From Bacillus sp. AFS006103 (GTDB taxonomy: Bacteria; Bacillota; Bacilli; Bacillales; Cytobacillaceae): a DNA stretch of 64,000 nt. The stretch's first letter is position 1; every line of letters starts with the position of its first letter. A program made the position numbers and the translations under genes. Where the stretch lies: the NCBI GenBank assembly GCA_002559145.1, contig NTXX01000027.1, forward strand, positions 60,396 through 124,395, given 5' to 3'. The notes beneath the pieces are model-generated. The model was not told the origin of the DNA, did not search any database, and worked only from the letters and a program-made list of their open reading frames with translations. Shown in pieces: positions 17,157 through 26,588 of the stretch.

Positions 17157-18191
17157 TTATAGCGTCGCCCCCTTCCCCATAGTGGTTTTCAGCAATGGAT
17201 AATTTAATATTTCTTGCGGGATATATAATCCATTATCGAGTATATTCATAATTTCCTCTGCTTTTGTGTTATTAAAATACTTTAAAAACTCTTGGATGTC
17301 TGTCTTTTTTTGACCAGATTTTGTTTTAGGTAGGTTGTATTTTTGTGCTTCTTCCAGCATTAATGAGTAAAGTTCCGTACAAAGATGAATCGATAAGTCT
17401 TGATTACTGGACAAGAGTGTTTGATAAATTTCAATCCCTTCAAAATCCAAATCGCCGAAGTAATAATAGGTATTCGTGCTACCATTTAATAGTTGATCAT
17501 ACTCTTGCAATCTGTTGTTTCTGCTGATAATCTTCTTACCTTCTCCATAAAGCAAGGTATGGTAGTTGCGAAACAAATGATTCAATCCATCCTCCCGCAT
17601 AATTTTGCGCAAACTAAACCATGTATCCTTATTCTCGATAATGAGAATATTCATTTCATTTTCATTTGAATAGTTATACTCAAAAAACGGCTCGGGGGTT
17701 TCATAATAATTTAGTGCGGCTATGTCCCAGTCATTATATTGAAAAATACTTTTAATGGTTGATTTTTCTTTTAGAAGCTTTTCAATTCCCCAAATTTGAA
17801 AGGAACGTTCGTTAATGGACATAGGTTCGATTAGTAGATTCTCATTTTCCCAGAAGAATTTGGATAGATAGTCTATTTCGATTTTATTTTTTAAATATAT
17901 TTCCGGGTTTTTGGCGTAGTTTGAGTGGTTAAATTTTGGATGTAGTAATTTTATTTCCTCAAGTGTGTTTGCGTAATCAATTTCCGGCTTGAAAATACGG
18001 TATTTAAGGTAAAGTGATGGTCTTCTACCGTTTTTCCCTGATGCTTTAACTGGTTCTAGTAGGTCTTCCTCGACATAGGTATTTATTTTGTATACTAAAT
18101 CAGTGTAGTCAATATTGTCGGCTAGTTTTGTTAGTTGGTCTAAGGAGATGGTTTTGTATCCGAATGATTGAAGTTTTTTTCTCATTTGCAA
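17157..18191 (-). CDS. jetD: Wadjet JetD, Toprim-type nuclease
   Basis: 344 residues. The C-terminal half carries a Toprim-like site: IIENKDTW with Glu near 186, and YFGDLDFEGI with the D-x-D at about 247-249. These match the JetD nuclease (DUF3322/DUF2220 type), which cuts plasmid DNA once the JetABC motor has reeled it in. The N-terminal half contains winged-helix-like sequence for DNA binding. It is the first gene of the operon, with a GAGGAG ribosome site before the ATG. Putting the nuclease first (D-A-B-C) differs from the A-B-C-D order of the commonest subtype. Confidence 0.88.
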   Translation of the reverse strand: MQMRKKLQSFGYKTISLDQLTKLADNIDYTDLVYKINTYVEEDLLEPVKASGKNGRRPSLYLKYRIFKPEIDYANTLEEIKLLHPKFNHSNYAKNPEIYLKNKIEIDYLSKFFWENENLLIEPMSINERSFQIWGIEKLLKEKSTIKSIFQYNDWDIAALNYYETPEPFFEYNYSNENEMNILIIENKDTWFSLRKIMREDGLNHLFRNYHTLLYGEGKKIISRNNRLQEYDQLLNGSTNTYYYFGDLDFEGIEIYQTLLSSNQDLSIHLCTELYSLMLEEAQKYNLPKTKSGQKKTDIQEFLKYFNNTKAEEIMNILDNGLYIPQEILNYPLLKTTMGKGATL

Positions 18192-18392
18192 TGGCTCCTC
18201 GATAGCTTTAATTCTTCAGTAATAGAATTATTTTCAGAACATAATAATTTTATGATATATACATCGTAAGCTTTGGATTGATATCGCGTCAATGATAGGC
18301 TGTTAAATTATTTCCAAAAATAAAAGGGTTTAGGGCAGGGAAGCCATGAATACTAGTTAAGTTAAGTCCTATATGGATCTGAGCAAATAAAT

Positions 18393-18430
18393 AAAACCCA
18401 AATCCCTTATTCATTTGGGATTTGGGTTTT
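18393..18430 (-). terminator. Terminator between the restriction operon and jet operon
   Basis: A perfect 14-bp stem, arms AAAACCCAAATCCC and its complement, with a 10-base loop. On the minus strand it is followed by TTTTATTTATTTG, so it separates transcription of the upstream restriction operon from jetD. Confidence 0.85.
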
Positions 18431-18644
18431 ACCAATGTTAAGTTAGAATTTTGTAGGATTCTATAATTTTCATATACTATTCTATACCAGTGGTCGGGTT
18501 CGAAAATGGTTTGGAGTTATTGAATTTATAGGGTTTTACACGAGTGATGTGTAAAATTCTTGTAAAAATAATTCTATTTTACAAAAGCTGTGTAAAAAAG
18601 CTCTACCTAGTATTGAAAGAACTATTCTAATGATTACTATATCA

Positions 18645-18681
18645 TTAAGAGAAGAAATCCAACTTTCAATTTCTTCTCTTA
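18645..18681. terminator. Inverted repeat after the YdbC-like gene
   Basis: Arms TAAGAGAAGAAAT and ATTTCTTCTCTTA, 13 bp, with a 10-base loop, a few bases past the stop at 18688. There is no long T run on the minus side, so it may act as an RNA-stabilising hairpin or weak terminator. Confidence 0.5.
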
Positions 18682-18687
18682 GTTGGG

Positions 18688-18900
18688 TTATGAATTCAGA
18701 ACCTTTTTTAAGGTATCTAACTCATCTTTAGTTAATGTTATACCTTTCCCCATCTTTTCTTTATTTGGATCCCAATCACGTAAATCATACTTTGGTTCTT
18801 TACCATTCCAACTTATTAAATTCAGCTCTTTCGTCCATCCTTTAGATGATTCTGAAATGACACCGATATGCTCAATTATCTCGAATTTAATTTCTGCCAT
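18688..18900 (-). CDS. PC4/YdbC-family ssDNA-binding protein
   Basis: 70 residues. The sequence 'GWTKELNLISWNG', 'PKYDLRDWDP' and 'KMGKGITLT' matches the bacterial YdbC/PC4-like family, which binds single-stranded DNA as a dimer. It is the last gene of the minus-strand restriction operon, 17 bases after res. An ssDNA-binding protein could protect or present unwound DNA for the helicases in the operon, which is inference; it could also be a cargo gene. Confidence 0.75.
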   Translation of the reverse strand: MAEIKFEIIEHIGVISESSKGWTKELNLISWNGKEPKYDLRDWDPNKEKMGKGITLTKDELDTLKKVLNS

Positions 18901-18917
18901 AAAATATCCTTCCTCAA

Positions 18918-21887
18918 TTAAGAATATATAACTTGTTGTTCTGTTGCCCTTTTAAATACAATTCCAGTGTCAATTGCTTCGAAGTGTTTTTCACCACAGC
19001 GGATTTTGGCTAATTCAGTGGGACGTAAATCTTCTGATGCGGTACTTCCTTTTGTCTCCACAATGAAATAAAGTTTTTCTTTCCCGTCTTGATGCAAGGA
19101 TAATGCCCAGTCAGGATTATAACTACCTAATGGTGTTTTGATTTTAAATTCTGATGGCAGTTTAATATAAAATTTAACATTTGGATCATGCTCACAGCTT
19201 TCTGCAAATTCACGTTCAACTGCAGAATCAACTATCACATGGTCATATGGAGAACGGTTATCATGAACTGGTACAATAGATTCTTTATAACTATCTATTT
19301 CTTCCTGCACAAATAACGATTGTTCATACACTTCTCCACCCTGTAACTTTTCATATTTTATGCCATCTACTATAGCCAAACGTTTGGCTGCATTGATAAT
19401 GCGGGCAGTTTCCATCATGTAAGCTTGCGGATTCCGTCTAAAATCTCGTAACGTATCGCTTTGTTTCAAAATAGCAATAAGGGTTTTACGTGTTAGCTTT
19501 GTTTCATTTTGTAAATAAGTTAATATGTCAGGTGCTTTTTCATATTGCTTCTCAGATACTGCAAAAGTGGTTTGTTCCTCTCTCACTGTTTCGATACCTG
19601 ACCCAGTTGTTTCTAATTTGTGACGCTCATATTCAAGCCTAGTAATTCGGACTTCCAGTTCTTCTGATAATTTATCTGCAGCTTGTTTAATAAATTTGTC
19701 AGAATTCAACTCAATCGTATATGTTGTTTTATATTTAATTCGTTCCCAAAGATCCAAAAATGGCCCTGCAAGTGCTTCTTTATTGATTTTTACAGTCACT
19801 GCATTATCTTTATCTTTAATTTCAATTTTATCGACATTAAATTTTTCTTGGATCGCGGCTGTTATTTTTTCTTTCATATCCTCTGCAATTTCTTTAAAGC
19901 TCTCAGGGATATCAAAGGAACCTTCTTTGATGGCTTTTGCTAAATATTCAGTCCCTTTATTTTTGTCATCTATATATTTGTTTTCTTTCAAAAAGGTTAC
20001 TAATTCCTTTGATTTTTGATGCCCCAGTGGTGTTTTAAAACCTGTTTCATTGTCGACAGCAATGACTAATGAACTAAATATATCATCCTCAAAAATACCA
20101 AATTTAACGCCTTCTTCTTCATACTCCTTTTGAAGACCTGAAGCAAATTCATCATAGCTTTCATTCGCCATAATTGTCAGTGTATTTACTTCAAACCCTG
20201 GTACCCGTTCTCCTTCTTGGTTGACAGCAATCCGCAGACCACGGCCAATTTTTTGGCGTTTCGTGATCGTATCCTTTGTTTCAATTAATGTACAGATTTG
20301 AAAGACGTTTGGATTGTCCCAGCCTTCTTTTAAAGCAGAGTGTGAAAAAATAAAACGCAATTTATGGGCTTTTTTCACATTCCCCTTTGTCTCATCATAA
20401 AAGGTAAGCAAATCTTCTTTGTCTTTCATAATGATTTGGTAAGTACTTTCATCCGCCTGACTAGATCCATTTGTATTTTTAAATTTGCCTTTATCAACCG
20501 AAAAATACCCATCATGCACTTCAGAAACCGGTATTTTCACATCTCGTAATCCTCGATATTTTTCTGAACGAATGACATCTTCGTATTCTTCTTCAAAGAT
20601 CTTTGCAAAAGGCCCTAGAATCCGATTATTTTCTTCGTCGTATTGTCGGTAATTAGCTACATTATCAATAAAAAAGAGACTAAGAACCTTTATTCCAAGT
20701 GGGTTTAGCTTAAGCTCCTTATCTAAATGCGCTTCAATAGTCTTACGAATTTGAGCCCTCTTAATTTGTAAATCATTTTCAAGTGATTGACTTAATCGAA
20801 TAATTGAGGGTTCTCCCGAAAACTCAATATACTCATTTCCTGGCTCAGCTGATATGTCTTTAACAAATCCAACTTGTTCATAGGCCGCGATTCGTTTAGA
20901 TTTCAGGTAGAGATCATCGTCCTTTTTAAGCTTAATTTCCTTTCTCTCAATTGACGTACTTGTTTTAACATATATTTCTACAGTTGCTGTAATGGATTTC
21001 TTTGTTGCTTTTATATCAATCAATTTCATATAGGCTTCATTACCATCAATCGTTCTTTTGATACCTGCTACTTCTATTTGCTTAACTAGTTTGTCCTGAT
21101 ACGCTTCTACTGGACCAAGTTTATAAAGCAATGGATAGCTTTTATTTTTATGGGTGGCAGAAAACCGAAAAATCATTGACGGATTTAAAGCAGCAATAGC
21201 CTGTTGTGCATTTTCCGTATTGTCCACACTCTGTGGTTCATCGATTATGACTATTGGATTTGTTTCTCTTACCAATTCTTTTGGTGAATTTCCATATAGT
21301 GCATCCATATCCGACCGATTAAAAATATTATCATTGCTGTTAAATGATTGAATATTAATAATCATTATTTCTATATCTTCATTCGTTGCAAAGGCTTGTA
21401 CATTATCTAGTTTCTTACTATCATACATGAATGCTCTATACATAATTCCTTGCATCTGTGTTTTGAAATAATCTTTTGTCATGCTAATTGACTTCATGAC
21501 CCCTTCTTTAATTGCAACAGAAGGTACAACAATAATAAACTTTGTGAATCCATACTTTCTGTTCAGTTCTAGAATGGATTTTAAGTACACAAAAGTTTTT
21601 CCCGTCCCTGTTTCCATTTCAATATTAAATTGAGGGAATGGCATCGGAATAGACTCTGAAATCGGAATCCCCTGTCCGATTTGAATTTGTTGTACATTTT
21701 GTAATAACTTACTAACCGATAAGTCAATCTTATTGCCAATTCCTATTTCACCAAATAATTTCCCTTGAGCATCTTGATCCATAATCGTGAATTCGGATTT
21801 ACGTACTTGTTGTCCATCAAATGCTTGAATGATTGACTGTATCGCTGCATCTTGATAATCTAGTTCTTTAAATTGTATTTTCATCAT
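18918..21887 (-). CDS. res: Type III restriction Res subunit (helicase-nuclease)
   Basis: About 990 residues. SF2 helicase motifs in order: Walker A METGTGKT near residue 95, DEPQ (VIIDEPQSVD), SAT in 'FRFSATHKN', and motif VI QKIGRGLR. At the C-terminus 'YNPDWALSL' and 'FIVETKG' form a PD-(D/E)XK nuclease site (PDW...E-x-K). Res pairs with Mod to cut DNA between opposed unmethylated sites using ATP-driven sliding. The likely start is an ATG at 21887 or the one just after, behind an AGAGGTGAG ribosome site; the frame also opens with a GTG at 21893. It follows mod1 within a few bases. All key residues appear intact. Confidence 0.92.
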   Translation of the reverse strand: MMKIQFKELDYQDAAIQSIIQAFDGQQVRKSEFTIMDQDAQGKLFGEIGIGNKIDLSVSKLLQNVQQIQIGQGIPISESIPMPFPQFNIEMETGTGKTFVYLKSILELNRKYGFTKFIIVVPSVAIKEGVMKSISMTKDYFKTQMQGIMYRAFMYDSKKLDNVQAFATNEDIEIMIINIQSFNSNDNIFNRSDMDALYGNSPKELVRETNPIVIIDEPQSVDNTENAQQAIAALNPSMIFRFSATHKNKSYPLLYKLGPVEAYQDKLVKQIEVAGIKRTIDGNEAYMKLIDIKATKKSITATVEIYVKTSTSIERKEIKLKKDDDLYLKSKRIAAYEQVGFVKDISAEPGNEYIEFSGEPSIIRLSQSLENDLQIKRAQIRKTIEAHLDKELKLNPLGIKVLSLFFIDNVANYRQYDEENNRILGPFAKIFEEEYEDVIRSEKYRGLRDVKIPVSEVHDGYFSVDKGKFKNTNGSSQADESTYQIIMKDKEDLLTFYDETKGNVKKAHKLRFIFSHSALKEGWDNPNVFQICTLIETKDTITKRQKIGRGLRIAVNQEGERVPGFEVNTLTIMANESYDEFASGLQKEYEEEGVKFGIFEDDIFSSLVIAVDNETGFKTPLGHQKSKELVTFLKENKYIDDKNKGTEYLAKAIKEGSFDIPESFKEIAEDMKEKITAAIQEKFNVDKIEIKDKDNAVTVKINKEALAGPFLDLWERIKYKTTYTIELNSDKFIKQAADKLSEELEVRITRLEYERHKLETTGSGIETVREEQTTFAVSEKQYEKAPDILTYLQNETKLTRKTLIAILKQSDTLRDFRRNPQAYMMETARIINAAKRLAIVDGIKYEKLQGGEVYEQSLFVQEEIDSYKESIVPVHDNRSPYDHVIVDSAVEREFAESCEHDPNVKFYIKLPSEFKIKTPLGSYNPDWALSLHQDGKEKLYFIVETKGSTASEDLRPTELAKIRCGEKHFEAIDTGIVFKRATEQQVIYS

Positions 21888-21895
21888 ACTCACCT

Positions 21896-23845
21896 CTAAA
21901 TCGTCAACAAGTTATCTTCCGGATAACCTGCATCCTTTAACAGCTCAATACAATTCAATTTTCCTGAATCGTTACCAGCAAATCCTGCATCGCTAAATAC
22001 TACGCTACTTGTTTCAATTCCATATTCATCACGTTTCGCAATTATTGCTTTAGCAATGTTTGTATTGATTTTGTCAGCTAAACAAATAAATAGATTACCA
22101 AAGGCAATATCATATACATTCTTTCCGTCTACTTTGAAATTTTCTATCGGATAAGTTAACTCTAAACCATATTTAAGCATAATTTCATACACAATATCCA
22201 ATTCAGACCGATCTTCAATAAACGGCGTTTCATATAAATCTAATTCGTCTTCAAGATGTTCAAAATCAGCATTCCACACACGAATATTAGAAGTGTCAAG
22301 TTTTAATACCTTAAAACCAATATCAAAACACTCTGGGTCGACTGTAGGTTCATTTAATATACCAGCAGCTTTCTGGTTTTCAATTAGCTCTTGTTTAATT
22401 TTTTCTCCAGCACGACGGATACGCTCTATTGATATTTCCGATAACTTGTGTTTTGCTCCTATATTATCGCATAAATTAATAGCATTTGATATTATAGTTC
22501 TTTTATCATTTGATGCCTTTTCGTAGCTTTCATCTAGGTCTTCTGGTAATTGAACTAAAATAAATCTCCTATTGCCCCCATCCTCCGCATTCATTTGCAT
22601 AACTGCATCTGCTGTAGTCCCTGAACCTGCAAAAAAGTCTAATATAATTGGATTTTTGTCAGTTTCAACTAAATTCAGAATATACTTAATTAGTTTTGTT
22701 GGCTTTGGAGTATCAAACACGTCCTCGGGAATCAAATCTAACAGTTCATATTTTGCTTGTCTGTTGTGTCCAGTTTTTTCTAAATCAATCCATAAAGATG
22801 ATGGTGGCAAACCTTTCATATCTTTCAAATAGGTCCTTCTCCTAAATCTTTTACCATCCTCTGAAAATCTTATCTCCCCTGTATCAATTTTATGTTGTAA
22901 AGTTTCTTTGGACCAACGCCAACCATTTTTAGGAGGCTTAATAACATGTCCAGTTGGGGAAATTACATCATAAATTAAGTTCTCTCTATAATTTGGAGAG
23001 TTTAATGGATTTCCATCAAAGTAAGGCCCATTCGGATCATTATCCGGATTTTTAAAATGCTGTTGTTTACTTACATCAAATTGTTTCTTAGGTTGCCATA
23101 GAGGCGTTTTAGAATAAACTAAAGTATAGTTATGATCATTTGAGAATTGTTTGGCATCATTATTACTGTTATCCGAAGAACGCCATATAGCAGAACAAAC
23201 AAAGCAGTTTTCTCCAAATATTTCATCACAAACCTTTGTTAAATTTGCAGCTTCATGGTCATCAATACTGATAAAAATGACACCTTTATCCGAAAGTAAA
23301 TTTTTAGCAAGCTTTAAACGAGGATAAATCATATTTAACCAATCTGTGTGATACCGCCCATTGGATTCTGTGTTAGTCGAAAGTCGATTGCCATTACTAT
23401 CTATCTGCATAGTTTGTTCAAAATAATTTTCAATACTATTCTTAAAATTATCTTTATACACAAAATCTTTTCCAGTATTATAAGGAGGATCAATATAAAC
23501 TAAATCAATCCTCCCATTATACGATTTTTGCAATAACTTCAATACCTCTAAGTTATCCCCCTCAATATATAGGTTCTCTGTTGTATTAAAGTTCTTACTT
23601 TTTTCTAGCACAGGGCGCAATGTTCCTGTAGATGGTTTTTGTGCTCCTAATATAGTTTGTTTTTTTCCATGCCAAGTGAATTGGTAACGCTCATTATTGT
23701 CCTCTACTACTTCTCCAAGTACAGTTCTTAACATGTCAAAATTGATTTTTTCACCCTCTGTTAATACTTCAGGGAATAGTTTTCTTAATCGTTCGATATT
23801 TTGCTTCGTAATATCTAATGATCCCCCATACATTTTTTTTGCCAT
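21896..23845 (-). CDS. mod: Type III DNA methyltransferase Mod, copy 1
   Basis: About 649 residues, beta-class N6-adenine methyltransferase: DPPY ('YIDPPYNTGKDFVYKDNF') near residue 125, then a central target-recognition region, then the AdoMet motif 'LDFFAGSGTTADAV'. The first 230 and last 200 residues are nearly the same as in the neighbouring Mod, but the middle (about 240-400) is quite different, so the recognised sequence should differ. The ATG at 23845 has a GAGGAG ribosome site, better than the slightly earlier in-frame start. It sits directly before res with a three-base gap, the classic mod-res pair. Confidence 0.92.
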   Translation of the reverse strand: MAKKMYGGSLDITKQNIERLRKLFPEVLTEGEKINFDMLRTVLGEVVEDNNERYQFTWHGKKQTILGAQKPSTGTLRPVLEKSKNFNTTENLYIEGDNLEVLKLLQKSYNGRIDLVYIDPPYNTGKDFVYKDNFKNSIENYFEQTMQIDSNGNRLSTNTESNGRYHTDWLNMIYPRLKLAKNLLSDKGVIFISIDDHEAANLTKVCDEIFGENCFVCSAIWRSSDNSNNDAKQFSNDHNYTLVYSKTPLWQPKKQFDVSKQQHFKNPDNDPNGPYFDGNPLNSPNYRENLIYDVISPTGHVIKPPKNGWRWSKETLQHKIDTGEIRFSEDGKRFRRRTYLKDMKGLPPSSLWIDLEKTGHNRQAKYELLDLIPEDVFDTPKPTKLIKYILNLVETDKNPIILDFFAGSGTTADAVMQMNAEDGGNRRFILVQLPEDLDESYEKASNDKRTIISNAINLCDNIGAKHKLSEISIERIRRAGEKIKQELIENQKAAGILNEPTVDPECFDIGFKVLKLDTSNIRVWNADFEHLEDELDLYETPFIEDRSELDIVYEIMLKYGLELTYPIENFKVDGKNVYDIAFGNLFICLADKINTNIAKAIIAKRDEYGIETSSVVFSDAGFAGNDSGKLNCIELLKDAGYPEDNLLTI

Positions 23846-23941
23846 ATTATTGCTCCTCACTAATTATTGCTGTTTGATACTTTTAGTTTAATTACCTATA
23901 CTTGTAAATATTTTCTAACTGTATCTTCACTCCTCTCACCT

Positions 23942-25864
23942 CTATATCGTTAACAGATTATTTTCTGGATAACCCGCATCCTTTAACAGTTCAATACAAT
24001 TCAATTTCTCTGAATCATTGCCAGCAAATCCATCATCACTAAACACTACGCTACTTGTTTCAATCCCATACTCATTACGTTTAGCAATAATTGCTTTGAC
24101 AATATTTGTATCGATGTGTCTTGCTAAACAAATAAATAGATTTCCAAAAGCGATATCATATACATTCTTACCGTCTACTTCGAATGTTTCAATTGGATAA
24201 GTTAATTCCAAGCCATATTTGAGCATAATTTCATATACAACATCCAATTCAGTCCGTTCTTCTATAAATGGCGTTTTATGTAAATCTAATTCATCTTCAA
24301 GATGCTCAAAATCCGCATTCCACTCGCGAATGTTAGAAGTATCAAGTTGTAATACTTTAAAACCAATATCTAATCTCTCTGGATCGACTGTATGTTCATT
24401 TAACATACTAGTAGATTTCTGTTTTTCAATTAATTCCTGTTTACTCTTTTCACCTGCACGACGAATACGTTCCTCACCAATATCACAAATCGTTTTGTAT
24501 CCAGCTTTATACGCTTCTGTATCCTCCTCTAATGCTTCTGGCAATTGCACCATAATAAACCTACGATTTCCACCGTCTTCAGCGTTTAATTGCATAGTAG
24601 CATGCGCTGTGGTTGCTGAGCCTGAAAAGAAATCTAAAATTAAATCTTGATTATTACTATTAGTAGATATTTTTAATGCCTGAATTATTAAATCAGTTGG
24701 TTTTGGTGTTTCAAACAGAGAGATACCATTAAATAATTCCTTAAATCTGTTTTTTGCTATTTCGTTAGTAGAAACATCTTCAGCAAACCAAATAGACTCT
24801 GGGGTTAAGCCTCGTTCTTTAGAATTCAAATATGTTTTAACTCTAGGAACTCCATTTCCATCTTTACCAAACCAAATCCTATTAGCCTTAATATGCTTTT
24901 CCATTTCCTCTTTAGTATAAAGCCAGCACCTTCCACTCTGTAATTTATGTATTTTGCCGTTTGGTGCAACTAAATCATAGAATTGCGATTTAGTTCCATG
25001 CCCCGCTTGAGCAGTTGCTGGATCTGATTTCCATAAACCATTTGGATCATTATCAGGATTTTTATAATTAGCTAAAGCTTTTTCGCTCATCGGTAACTGT
25101 TTCAAAATTCTCTCTTTTGAATGATAATTTTTTGCATAACAAACTAAATAATCGTGGCGACTAGATACGACCTTTCTATTTTCACGATTAGTTCTTTTTT
25201 CGATAACAAAATTAGCGATAAAATTTTTTTCTCCAAAAATTTCATTGCAAATATTATTTAAATTTGTTATTTCATTATCATCTATGGAAACAAAAATAAT
25301 TCCATCTTCAGTTAATAAATTACGTACCAATTTTAAACGGGCATACATCATATTTAACCAATCGGTATGAAATCGACCGTTACTTTCTGTGTTGGTTGAC
25401 AGATAATTACCTTCCTTGTCCACTTGTCCCGTCTGTTCTAAATAGTTTTGCATACTATCTTTAAAGTTGTCTTTATAGACAAAATCATTTCCTGTATTAT
25501 ACGGTGGATCTATATAAACCATTTTAATTTTGCTATTATAAGATTTCTGTAATAGCTTTATTACTTCTAAGTTATCCCCTTCAATATAAAGGTTCTCAGT
25601 CGTATCAAAGTTTTTACTTTTTTCTGGTAGAGGGCGTAGGGTTCCTTTTGATGGTTTTTGAGCTCCTAAGATAGTTTGTTTTTTTCCATACCATGTGAAT
25701 TGGTAGCGCTCATTATTGTCCTCTACTACTTCTCCAAGTAAAGTTCTTAATATGTCAAAATCGATCTTTTCACCATCAGTTAATACTTCAGGGAAAAGTT
25801 CTTTTAATCTTTCGATATTTTGCTTGGTTATATCAACTGATTTTCCATCCATCTTATTAACCAT
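23942..25864 (-). CDS. mod: Type III DNA methyltransferase Mod, copy 2
   Basis: About 640 residues, paralogue of copy 1. DPPY ('YIDPPYNTGNDFVYKDNF') is present; the AdoMet motif reads 'LDFFSGSATTAHATMQLN', a form also seen in active type III Mods as far as I recall. The recognition region differs from copy 1 while the flanks and C-terminal 200 residues are highly alike. The ATG at 25864 follows GAGGAG and begins one base after the DUF4391 stop. A 96-base gap separates it from copy 1. It may add a second specificity to the same Res, or act as a spare methylase. Confidence 0.9.
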   Translation of the reverse strand: MVNKMDGKSVDITKQNIERLKELFPEVLTDGEKIDFDILRTLLGEVVEDNNERYQFTWYGKKQTILGAQKPSKGTLRPLPEKSKNFDTTENLYIEGDNLEVIKLLQKSYNSKIKMVYIDPPYNTGNDFVYKDNFKDSMQNYLEQTGQVDKEGNYLSTNTESNGRFHTDWLNMMYARLKLVRNLLTEDGIIFVSIDDNEITNLNNICNEIFGEKNFIANFVIEKRTNRENRKVVSSRHDYLVCYAKNYHSKERILKQLPMSEKALANYKNPDNDPNGLWKSDPATAQAGHGTKSQFYDLVAPNGKIHKLQSGRCWLYTKEEMEKHIKANRIWFGKDGNGVPRVKTYLNSKERGLTPESIWFAEDVSTNEIAKNRFKELFNGISLFETPKPTDLIIQALKISTNSNNQDLILDFFSGSATTAHATMQLNAEDGGNRRFIMVQLPEALEEDTEAYKAGYKTICDIGEERIRRAGEKSKQELIEKQKSTSMLNEHTVDPERLDIGFKVLQLDTSNIREWNADFEHLEDELDLHKTPFIEERTELDVVYEIMLKYGLELTYPIETFEVDGKNVYDIAFGNLFICLARHIDTNIVKAIIAKRNEYGIETSSVVFSDDGFAGNDSEKLNCIELLKDAGYPENNLLTI

Positions 25865-25865
25865 G

Positions 25866-26588
25866 TTATTGCTCCTCTTCAATCAATGTTTGTTTGGCAC
25901 TTTTCAATTTATTTGCTTCCAATTGTATCGCGATTCGCTTGTTCATTTGTTTTTCTCGTTTTGCTTGACCGACAAATTGCTCGATTTGTCGATCAAGGTT
26001 TTTTAGTTGTTGCAATATATTATTCTTTAATGAAATTTTACGAGAAATACCATATTTCCATTTTAATTCGGTTTGTAGCAGTTGTTCAATCCATGAATAG
26101 TAGATAGATTTTAGATTTATGTTATCCATTTCGGGAAACCTTAAATGTTCCTCTACTTCTTCTTTAGGAATCATTTCATCGAATACATAGATTTCGTCGG
26201 TGGATAATAAATGCGTTTGTTTTTGCCTTATATGGGTCGCCATTATCCAACAGTTTTTTTCACCATCAGTAAATAAAATAACTAGAGGGTAAGGCATAAT
26301 CTGCGCAAAAACTTTATACACGTCTACTGCCTTCTTAAAATTTTGTAGTTGTATGCCATAAAAGTGGATCTCTTCGAATCGTACTGATTCATCTTCATAT
26401 TTCGCTATTTTCGTGTTGTTCGGGCTGATAATAGCAAGGATTCGTATCCCCCGCGATACAACGTTCTCAAGTATCATTTTTTTCTGACCAGCGCTTAGCT
26501 GGGGCTCCATTTTATTATATGGAAATGTTCTCAATACATAGGTTGACCTTGGTAATCCAATCGACTTTAATAGTTGTTCCTCATTCAT
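25866..26588 (-). CDS. DUF4391 domain protein
   Basis: 240 residues. The sequence fits DUF4391, a family I associate with helicase-plus-type-III-modification islands. Features: 'PLVILFTDGEKNCWI' in the middle, 'YYSWIEQLLQTEL', and a basic coiled-coil C-terminus ('LKNLDRQIEQFVGQAKREKQMNKR'). There are no catalytic residues I can name. Its ATG overlaps the helicase stop (TAATG), so it is coupled to the helicase and may be an accessory or loader subunit linking it to Mod. Biochemical role unknown. Confidence 0.75.
   Translation of the reverse strand: MNEEQLLKSIGLPRSTYVLRTFPYNKMEPQLSAGQKKMILENVVSRGIRILAIISPNNTKIAKYEDESVRFEEIHFYGIQLQNFKKAVDVYKVFAQIMPYPLVILFTDGEKNCWIMATHIRQKQTHLLSTDEIYVFDEMIPKEEVEEHLRFPEMDNINLKSIYYSWIEQLLQTELKWKYGISRKISLKNNILQQLKNLDRQIEQFVGQAKREKQMNKRIAIQLEANKLKSAKQTLIEEEQ

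Larger units (their letters stand above)
18192..18687. promoter_or_regulatory. Intergenic region with paired TTTTACAC-type repeats
   Basis: About 500 bases without a gene. Besides the terminator it has two adjacent inverted repeats: TTTTACAC/GTGTAAAA (about 18534-18556) and TTGTAAAA/TTTTACAA (about 18561-18585), plus a third GTGTAAAA half-site just after. Repeated dyads of one sequence look like operators, possibly for the jet operon or the end of the restriction operon. No binding protein can be named. Confidence 0.4.

Noticed and set aside
19683..20549. Plus-strand frames inside res
   Set aside because: Antisense shadows of a conserved helicase gene.
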